Made by a program: the position numbers and the translations under genes
Shown here: positions 54,454-61,840 of the stretch, piece after piece
Layout of the letters: each line of letters opens with the position of its first letter
Numbering within the stretch: position 1 is the first letter of the stretch
Source: Flavicella sp965243265
GTDB taxonomy: Bacteria; Bacteroidota; Bacteroidia; Flavobacteriales; Flavobacteriaceae
NCBI GenBank assembly: GCA_965243265.1
Contig: CBDEUL010000002.1
Location: forward strand, 288,832-352,831
Reading direction: 5' to 3'
DNA: 64,000 nt
The notes under the pieces: generated by a model
Database searches by the model: none
What the model was told of the DNA's origin: nothing
Seen by the model: the letters and a program-made list of their open reading frames with translations, nothing else

Positions 54454-57400
54454 TTATTGTTTTAGAAACTCTGTAACGTAAACTCTTCCCTTAACCTTAA
54501 ATCTAAGGATATAAAGTCCTTGACGTAACTCTGAAACATCAATACCATTACCATCCCACTTTGTGAAGATAATACGTCTACCCATAAAATCATAAACAGC
54601 TATCTCTGTTCCTTCATCTAAGTTTTCTATGTTAATAACATCTGATTGTTGAGATACTGCAATAGTATAGTCCTCAACACTTAATGTACCCATAACCTCA
54701 ATTGAAAAGCTATTAACATCCGTAGCTCCTTCATCATCAGTAACTGTTAGTGTTCCATTATACATTCCTGTTGTTAAACCTGAAACAACAGAAGAAACCC
54801 CATTGTAAACTCCTGAAGGAGATCCTGGAATATCCCAAGTATATGAAACAATTGTACCTCCTACATCATAACTTGCAGAACCGTCTAACAACAAAGACAC
54901 TCCTTCTCCTACACTTATATCTCCCCCTGCATTTGCTACAGGAGCTATATTCTCTGTTAATTCTTCCGAGTCTAAAATGGTAACATCCACGGTATCTGTA
55001 GATACCCCTCCTTCATTGTCTGTCACTTGTAAAGTAACTGTTGTAGTTCCCAAAGGCAGTGTTTCTGTAACAGACAACCCATTAAGAGTCCCTACTCCAG
55101 GAATTTCCCATCTATAACCAATTACAGAACCATCTGAATCATAACTACCTTCTCCATTAAACGTAACAGATGTTGCTGTTTCTGAATCAATCATTTGATC
55201 TATACCTGCATTTGCTACAGGCAACGTATTAGAAGGATTTGTATGAATTGTAACAATAAAATCATCTGTATTTTCACCCAATTCTGTATCCGAAACCGTT
55301 AAAGTACCTTGACAAACACCCACTGGTAAATCTAAACTAAATATTGGTGAAACGGTATTATAAGTTCCTATACCTTCTATTTCCCATTGATAATTAAAAA
55401 TTGTTCCATCCGGATCGCTACTTAAGGATGCATCCAAAGTAATTGTCTCACTACCATTACCATCTGTATCTGTAGCTGTATAATTATTTGTCAATGCAGT
55501 AGGTAACATATTTGAACTTCCTCCTCCAGTAAAAGGTGTTTCCACATTAGAAAGGTAAATGTCATCTACATATAAAGTATGTGCATCATATACTTCTTGG
55601 CTTCCTAGATTAAAACGAAGATTAAACCTCTCAACGCTCCATGTAGTACTTCCAAGATCAAAAACAATATCTTGCCAAACCCCTTCAGTTGTATACGTAC
55701 TTCCTGTTGCGTTTAAAGGCACTTCTGACGCTGTAGTTGTTCTTATTGAAGGTACATCGTCTCCTAAAGTTGTTGAATACATTTTCATATGTAAATAGCG
55801 TAAACCTGGTTGAATATACTGTCCAAACTCTATTGTAAAACCAAGAAAAGAAACAGTTCTTGGATTCTCTAAATGATCAGATCCATGAAGATCGCACCTC
55901 ATTACCTTTGAACTTGTATTTACAACATCTGAATCTGGATTAGATTCAATACTTAAAGTTATCGGAGGGTTATCTCCATAACCTCCTCCCGATACAAACC
56001 CCTGAATAGGAGCTACTATACTTTGTTCAAAATCATATAAATCAATCCTTTGAGCATTAGAATTATCATCAACCACTGTAATCTCTACCGTATCTGTAGC
56101 TGTGGCTCCTCTATTATCTGTTACCGTTAAGGTTACTATATTAACTCCTATCGGTAAATTCATTGTAGCTTGTGCACCTAAAACAGGCGCATATCCTGGA
56201 TAACTCCACTCATAGTTCACAATAGAACCATCTGTATCTGTACTTTGATATCCATTTAAAAGAAATGGCTGAAGTCCATTACCATCTAAATCAGAAATGA
56301 TAACATCCGCTCCTGCATCTGCTATCGGAGCTATATTAGGAGTAACAACTTTATACAATTCAAACTCTTTAAGCTCAAAAGCTCCTCCCACTCCTGCTGA
56401 AGAAAGCACTGAAACACGTACATACCTTGCTGATTTACCAAGAAGACTTGTTGCTACGGTTTCTGAAGTGTTACTTGTTATTGTTTCTGCAACATTCCAG
56501 TTAACACCATCGTCTGATATTTGAATTGAATAATCAACACCATAGGCTCCGTCTTCCCATTTTACAACAGCAAAGTTTAAATCATAATTTTGTTCTAGAT
56601 CAACACTAAAACCTTGTGGCAGTCCACCAGTATTGCTATACGTAGTTGCTACCAAACCATCATTAATATTCTCTTCTACAGATCCTGTTCCTGTAGAAGA
56701 AACATTTTTATACAGAGCTATGTTTTTATCTCCACTTACTACGGAAACATTTACAATATCTTGAGCTGTCGCTCCGTCTAAATCTGTAACTATTAACGTA
56801 AATTCATGTTCTCCTATAGGTAAGGTTATTTCTGGAGAAACACCTGCATATGACAAGCCTCCTGTATGTTGCCAAACATAGGACAAATCTACCAAATCTG
56901 TATCAAAACTTGCTGATCCGTCAAGACTAAAAGCGGCTAAATTATCTTCCACTCCCATATCATCTTGATCAAAAACAATCAAATCTGAACCTGCATTGGC
57001 AACAGGAAGTACGTTTGGAAATCTTGTTCCTACACCCGTAACATTAGAAATTCTGTATTTTTCATTTGTTGGCCAATCTCTTCCTTCAAACCTCACAAAT
57101 CGTCCTTCTACTGCAGGAGAGAAAGAAAAATCTTTAAATTGACTAACTCTTGTAGCACTTGAATAACTAGCTATTTCTGTCCAGTTAATTTCATCTTCTG
57201 AAACATATACTTTAAAGTTTTTACTTCTAAAGTTTCCATTTGTTCCAAAATTAAAATTTAATTCATCTATCGCATAACGCCCTTCCATATCTACTATCAA
57301 ACTCTGGTACTCCTCAGAAACCTCATCTCTCGCCAAAGACTCCCAATAAGTATCTAAATCTAAATCTGTTGCATTCGAAGCTACACGAGGTTCATTTCCT

Positions 57401-60400
57401 GTTTTAAACGAATCTGCTTTTGTTAATTTTAATGCTAAGATTCCTGCATCTGGATGTATTGTAACTGTAGTTGTTCCAGAGGCTGATTTGCCTTCGTCAT
57501 CTGTACATGTTAATGTGGCAATATAATTTCCTGGAGCTAATGATATTATTGGACTAACTCCCGAGTAAGTACTTCCTCCTATTTCCCATGAATAAGCTAC
57601 AATATCTCCTTCCAGATCTGAACTAATAGAACCATTTAACGTTATCGTTTCTGTTCCATTTCCATCTTCATCTGTTACTTCTATAGGAGAACCTGCATTT
57701 ACAACCGGAGCTGTATTATTAGGTACATAAGTATCATTAATTGTAATATGAATCGTTCCTGTATTACCGTTTACGGTATACGTAAACACATCTGAGCCGT
57801 TATGAGAGGAAACATCTTGTGTATATACCAATACATTTCCTTCTAAACTTACAGTACCATAATTTGCTCCTGATGTAGATGATACAGCTCTAGAAACGTC
57901 AATTCTTAACTCTTCTCCTTCTAAAACCTCTACATTATAGGTTGGCGCTTCTTCTATTATATTAAGAGTAACCGTTGCTGGAAGAGAGGTGTTTCCTACA
58001 TAATCTGTTATTGTATAGGTAAAACTATCTGCTCCGCTACTACCAGAAACCGGCTCATATGTAATCGTTCCATCTGAATTTACTACCGAAGTACCGTTTG
58101 AAGGGTTACCTACAACCTGTACCTCAAACCCAATAGTTTCATTATCTCCTGTATCATTTTGCAATACATATAACTTACGAGACGTATTAAATTCTATATC
58201 ATAAGCATCATCTCCTGCCTCAGGAAGATTTGCTGTTGCAACTACTGTAACTTCAAAAGTTACCTGACCATAGGTTTCTGTTGTTAAATCAATAACTGCC
58301 GTACCCAATCCTACAGGTGTAATTGTAGCAATTGTCTTTGAAGGATTCATTGTCAATGTTGCTACATTTTCATCACTACTAGAAGATGCTGGGGTTGTTC
58401 TATACCCTGTAACCTCTGTAGTACGCAACACAGGAGACTGGCCTCCTCCTAAAATTGGTTGAAAAATAGCACTTGCCTCAAGTTGAATACCTGAAACTTG
58501 ATCTAACCCTATTTGAAAATCTTCTGGTCTTTCAATAATCAAATCTCTAACCACATTTTCTCCATCCTGATATACATATGAGTTAGGCCCTAATACAATG
58601 TTTTCAAAATGCACATCTGGTAACATTGGAGTAATCGCTTCGTCTAACTTATAGTACTGCCTTCCGTAAACTGAAGAAACTTTCCCTTCATTGTAACGTT
58701 GTCTGTTTGTTTTATTTCCATTTTCAATTAAATCAATTGGGGGAATGGTATCTGGGTGTTGCTCATTCTTTAAATACACTTTGTAACTTTCGTCTCCTAA
58801 TTGAATGATATAATCTGATATCTTTCCTTCTGTAGCAGAACCATCAGCTGCTTCAGGTGCTTCTTCTAAAGCTTGCCCTGGATTGTCTTGCTCTGGAAAA
58901 GCAAAGTAATCTTTTTGAACTCCATCAAAACTAGGGTATCTAATTTTTGCACTGGCCAAGGCTTCTTCTGACAAGTCTCCAAAAGTATTATTTACAAAAT
59001 AATACAACTCATCTCTCTCATGACGTATTCCCAGTCCTATATTAAGTACATTGTTAAAATAGCCTTCAAAAACACCTCCTACGTGTGGTCTTTTTTCATT
59101 TTTAAAACCTTGATAAAAGCCCTCTACGTAAGGCTTATAAAACAATTGATGTTTTCCGTTATGGTGTGTATTCCAAGCAGCATCTCCTTTAGGCTCTTCC
59201 AAATCTCCTATCAATATCATGTTATGATACTCCAATGCTTTTGTATACTTTCTACGGATTCCTGTTTGAACTCCCCAACCTACAAAATCTTCGTTTCTAT
59301 GACGTCCTTTTGCTGCCTCTATAGGGGTTGGTAAAAAGTTTGGAGAAAAAGCAATTGCTCCTCCATATGCCGTGTTGTTTTGCATTAGCAATCCTCTACC
59401 TTCCACAAAATCTTGTCGTGCCGTACCTAAATTACTGTTAGGATCTCTATGAAAACCATCTATCGCTTGTCCCCAAAAAACAAAACCAGACCCTGTAAAC
59501 CCTGACGCCACATTGTCTTTTATGTGTACTGTGTGCGAATGAAACCAAAATCCATCTCCTGCAGACCCATACTTATTGATATGTTCTTCAAATTTTTGAT
59601 TCCCATTATCTTGAAATCTCATCCCTGATCCGAAAGCATTTTCAGCAGTAAAGTTAATCTCAGCATTTCCAATGTTACGAATCGTAACATTGTTTCTAAA
59701 GGTTCCTATCTCATTACCTATCTCTGCTATAAAGGAAGCTCCATTTACGTTATATGCTACGTTATTATCTATATAAACTGCACCTCTATGATTCACATAT
59801 CCCCAACCTGGAGAACCGTCTATAGCACACCCTTGTACAACACCAAAAGTGCTACCGTCTGCTCCTGACCTATGAAAGTGACACGGATAACGAGCTATTG
59901 GATTGTTTGCTGGTCTAATAACATGGTTGGCAGGATTCTCATCAGATACATCATACCTTTTATTTACCATATCTGCTAATTTATTAGTACGCCCCAGCTC
60001 ATAAAGTCCTACATAATTTAATGTAACATCGTTCGTGTGCATAAACATAACATGACCTCTAGATTTTGGTGTATTCCCATCTGTTACATAACGGTAATTC
60101 CCTTCTTCTTGAGTTGTAATAATCACATTACGTGTTAAATTGATCATATGAATTTTTAACTTCAAACTCTCTTTCGTATGTGTAGGTGTCGTATGATTGT
60201 ATAATAGTGGTTTATCAAACGTAACAGTATTACCTCCTAATCCTAAAATCATACGTGCTTCATCTTCTAGCCCACTTCTACCTGTTCCTGCCAAAACAAT
60301 TTTATCACCAATCTTCCAATCTGAAGGCAACTGATCTAATTTAACAGATTTTGCTCCTGCAAGAGCTTTATCAAACGTTGCGTACCCTGTACGAACCATT

Positions 60401-61206
60401 CCGTACATCTCTGCAGATCCGTGAATTAACAACCCTAACCCTATCTGACTTGGATCGTAATCTGGATCTGTATGATCATAGCTTGGGTCATTAGGAAGCG
60501 CATCTACGAAATCACCTATATCCTCTATAATTAACTTTGCTGTTATTCCTTCTGGAACAGGGTTCAATTCAGTTCCCATTTCATAAGTTCCTCCTCCCAT
60601 AACACACATTGTATCTACTTTAAGAGATGAATTTTGGGTGGTTGAAAAACGAATCGTTCCATCTACACGAACCGTACGAACTGCATCAGCAATTTCAGAA
60701 TCTATTGTAACGGTATGACCTGCTTCTATTAAAACTCTTGCTCCTGACTGAGGCACAACTCCTCCCTCCCAAGTAGAAGGGTTAGACCAATCTCCGCTCC
60801 CTGTAGAAGAAACAGTAACATCATTGTAACGAACTAAGTCTAAAAAATCTTCCATCTCAGAAATTTTTGGCTCATAAGACTGATAATGCCCTATTTCAAC
60901 TCTAAGATCTGGTACAGCACTAACATCTAAACCGTCAGTCATTTCTTTATTCAAATATCGAAACTGATGTACTGAAGTAATAGGGTATCTATTCACCTGA
61001 CGCTCTCCATCACCTGTTATAAGTATCTTATATTTAGTACCTTGCGCAACAGTAGTAATCTTTACGTTGTCTATAAAATTTCCTTCACTTCTAAATACTA
61101 AAACTCCGTCGTCTCCTAATATTGGAGAAGAAGCTTTTAATAAAACTGTAAAAAACAAAAGGCATAGAAATAGTATCCGCCTCATAAATGACACATTTTT
61201 TTTCAT
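54454..61206 (-). CDS. Second giant secreted G8-domain / beta-helix protein, T9SS cargo (2250 aa)
   Basis: It is a full-length paralogue of the protein at 9737-16345. Order: signal peptide (ends near 26, LLKASS), N-terminal beta domain, G8 domain (about 137-262; DWSNPSTWEGGVVP, VLIEAGHTVTID), beta-helix (about 265-790) with RYPCHFHR at 439-446 and AGDGFWFHSHTVHIKDNVAS, Big_2-like and cadherin-like domains, about six PKD-type repeats, two discoidin-like domains (one contains VYVSEDEINWTEIASYS), a jelly roll with TLYVDDIYLS, and a C-terminal T9SS sorting domain (LSVEDYTIAV... to VTEFLKQ). Conservation is highest in the G8/helix half and lower in the repeat half. Similarity to CEMIP/TMEM2 suggests glycan cleavage, unproven. 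It is transcribed alone from a promoter at 61678, behind a 54-bp repeat array. Confidence 0.9.
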   Translation of the reverse strand: MKKNVSFMRRILFLCLLFFTVLLKASSPILGDDGVLVFRSEGNFIDNVKITTVAQGTKYKILITGDGERQVNRYPITSVHQFRYLNKEMTDGLDVSAVPDLRVEIGHYQSYEPKISEMEDFLDLVRYNDVTVSSTGSGDWSNPSTWEGGVVPQSGARVLIEAGHTVTIDSEIADAVRTVRVDGTIRFSTTQNSSLKVDTMCVMGGGTYEMGTELNPVPEGITAKLIIEDIGDFVDALPNDPSYDHTDPDYDPSQIGLGLLIHGSAEMYGMVRTGYATFDKALAGAKSVKLDQLPSDWKIGDKIVLAGTGRSGLEDEARMILGLGGNTVTFDKPLLYNHTTPTHTKESLKLKIHMINLTRNVIITTQEEGNYRYVTDGNTPKSRGHVMFMHTNDVTLNYVGLYELGRTNKLADMVNKRYDVSDENPANHVIRPANNPIARYPCHFHRSGADGSTFGVVQGCAIDGSPGWGYVNHRGAVYIDNNVAYNVNGASFIAEIGNEIGTFRNNVTIRNIGNAEINFTAENAFGSGMRFQDNGNQKFEEHINKYGSAGDGFWFHSHTVHIKDNVASGFTGSGFVFWGQAIDGFHRDPNSNLGTARQDFVEGRGLLMQNNTAYGGAIAFSPNFLPTPIEAAKGRHRNEDFVGWGVQTGIRRKYTKALEYHNMILIGDLEEPKGDAAWNTHHNGKHQLFYKPYVEGFYQGFKNEKRPHVGGVFEGYFNNVLNIGLGIRHERDELYYFVNNTFGDLSEEALASAKIRYPSFDGVQKDYFAFPEQDNPGQALEEAPEAADGSATEGKISDYIIQLGDESYKVYLKNEQHPDTIPPIDLIENGNKTNRQRYNEGKVSSVYGRQYYKLDEAITPMLPDVHFENIVLGPNSYVYQDGENVVRDLIIERPEDFQIGLDQVSGIQLEASAIFQPILGGGQSPVLRTTEVTGYRTTPASSSSDENVATLTMNPSKTIATITPVGLGTAVIDLTTETYGQVTFEVTVVATANLPEAGDDAYDIEFNTSRKLYVLQNDTGDNETIGFEVQVVGNPSNGTSVVNSDGTITYEPVSGSSGADSFTYTITDYVGNTSLPATVTLNIIEEAPTYNVEVLEGEELRIDVSRAVSSTSGANYGTVSLEGNVLVYTQDVSSHNGSDVFTYTVNGNTGTIHITINDTYVPNNTAPVVNAGSPIEVTDEDGNGTETITLNGSISSDLEGDIVAYSWEIGGSTYSGVSPIISLAPGNYIATLTCTDDEGKSASGTTTVTIHPDAGILALKLTKADSFKTGNEPRVASNATDLDLDTYWESLARDEVSEEYQSLIVDMEGRYAIDELNFNFGTNGNFRSKNFKVYVSEDEINWTEIASYSSATRVSQFKDFSFSPAVEGRFVRFEGRDWPTNEKYRISNVTGVGTRFPNVLPVANAGSDLIVFDQDDMGVEDNLAAFSLDGSASFDTDLVDLSYVWQHTGGLSYAGVSPEITLPIGEHEFTLIVTDLDGATAQDIVNVSVVSGDKNIALYKNVSSTGTGSVEENINDGLVATTYSNTGGLPQGFSVDLEQNYDLNFAVVKWEDGAYGVDYSIQISDDGVNWNVAETITSNTSETVATSLLGKSARYVRVSVLSSAGVGGAFELKEFELYKVVTPNIAPIADAGADVIISDLDGNGLQPFLLNGYQSTDTDGSIVNYEWSYPGYAPVLGAQATMNLPIGVNIVTLTVTDNRGATATDTVEITVVDDNSNAQRIDLYDFEQSIVAPIQGFVSGGGYGDNPPITLSIESNPDSDVVNTSSKVMRCDLHGSDHLENPRTVSFLGFTIEFGQYIQPGLRYLHMKMYSTTLGDDVPSIRTTTASEVPLNATGSTYTTEGVWQDIVFDLGSTTWSVERFNLRFNLGSQEVYDAHTLYVDDIYLSNVETPFTGGGSSNMLPTALTNNYTATDTDGNGSETITLDASLSSDPDGTIFNYQWEIEGIGTYNTVSPIFSLDLPVGVCQGTLTVSDTELGENTDDFIVTIHTNPSNTLPVANAGIDQMIDSETATSVTFNGEGSYDSDGSVIGYRWEIPGVGTLNGLSVTETLPLGTTTVTLQVTDNEGGVSTDTVDVTILDSEELTENIAPVANAGGDISVGEGVSLLLDGSASYDVGGTIVSYTWDIPGSPSGVYNGVSSVVSGLTTGMYNGTLTVTDDEGATDVNSFSIEVMGTLSVEDYTIAVSQQSDVINIENLDEGTEIAVYDFMGRRIIFTKWDGNGIDVSELRQGLYILRFKVKGRVYVTEFLKQ

Positions 61207-61220
61207 AATTAAACTTGGTT

Positions 61221-61665
61221 TTGTGGTTATTGATTCATTTTAAAATAGGCCGCCTAAACAGCCGCTTTAAGAATTGTGGTTATCTATATATCTCATAAAA
61301 CGGACTGCCCAAACAGCCATTTAAGAGTTTTGGTTATTGGTATGTCGCATAAAATGAAATGCCTAAGAAAGCATTGTAAGATTGTGGTTATTGGTATGTC
61401 TCATAAAATGAAATGCCTAAGAAAGCATTGTAAGATTGTGGTTATTGGTATGTCGCATAAAATGAAATGCCTAAGAAAGCATTGTAAGATTGTGGTTATT
61501 GGTATGTCTCATAAAATGAAATGCCTAAGAAAGCATTGTAAGATTGTGGTTATTGGTATGTCTCATAAAATAAAATGCCTAAGAAAGCATTGTAAGATTG
61601 TGGTTATTGGTATGTCTCATAAAATGAAAATGCCCAAGAAAGCATTGTTAGTTGTGGTTATTTAA
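61221..61665. repeat. Array of eight 54-bp tandem repeats in the leader of the second G8 gene
   Basis: Units begin at 61221 (53 bp), 61274, 61328, 61382, 61436, 61490, 61544 and 61598, with a partial ninth at 61652. Each starts TTGTGGTTATTGGTATGT or a close variant. Units 3-7 are nearly identical (for example TCGCAT/TCTCAT differences); units 1 and 2, nearest the gene, are diverged and GC-richer, with CCTAAACAGCC or CCCAAACAGCC. Each of units 3-8 contains AATGC/GCATT arms able to form a small stem. The array ends 15 bp before the start codon of the G8 gene (61206) and begins 13 bp after its predicted -7 box, so it should be transcribed as the mRNA leader. There are no unique spacers, so it is not CRISPR. 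Confidence 0.95.
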
Positions 61666-61677
61666 TAATTTAGGAAT

Positions 61678-61704
61678 CAAATATATAAAAAATTTATATC
61701 TCAA
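61678..61704 (-). promoter_or_regulatory. Promoter for the second G8 gene
   Basis: Minus strand TTG (61702-61704), 16-nt spacer, TATATTTG (61678-61685). Transcription would start near 61671 and give a leader of about 465 nt made almost wholly of the 54-bp repeats. Confidence 0.6.
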
Positions 61705-61741
61705 ACGACTAGATACTACAAAATTGAACTTTTAAACTTCT

Positions 61742-61758
61742 GTTCTGATTTTCAGAAC
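61742..61758. promoter_or_regulatory. Palindrome upstream of the second G8 promoter (possible operator)
   Basis: GTTCTGA TTT TCAGAAC is a perfect 7-bp inverted repeat centred about 80 nt upstream of the predicted transcription start. It has no U-run and lies beyond the neighbouring gene's terminator, so an activator or repressor site is a possible reading. Confidence 0.35.
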
Positions 61759-61785
61759 TTATACAGCTTATAAAATACCACCATA

Positions 61786-61819
61786 AAAAAACTGCTTGGA
61801 CATTGTCTCAAGCAGTTTT
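61786..61819 (-). terminator. Terminator of the T9SS protein gene at the right edge
   Basis: Eleven-bp perfect stem AAAACTGCTTG/CAAGCAGTTTT with a 10-nt loop and a U-run on the minus strand, 21 nt past the stop codon at 61841. Confidence 0.85.
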
Positions 61820-61840
61820 CATTTTAAAACGCAACCTTAA

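Noticed and set aside
61276..61665. A 129-codon plus-strand frame with an 18-residue repeat (MSHKMKCLRKHCKIVVIG)
   Set aside because: It arises because the 54-bp unit is a multiple of three with no stop in this frame. It starts at GTG, has no promoter box and no non-repeat sequence, so I treat it as a by-product of the DNA repeat.
61221..61665. CRISPR array
   Set aside because: The whole 54-bp unit is repeated without unique spacers, and no cas gene is nearby.
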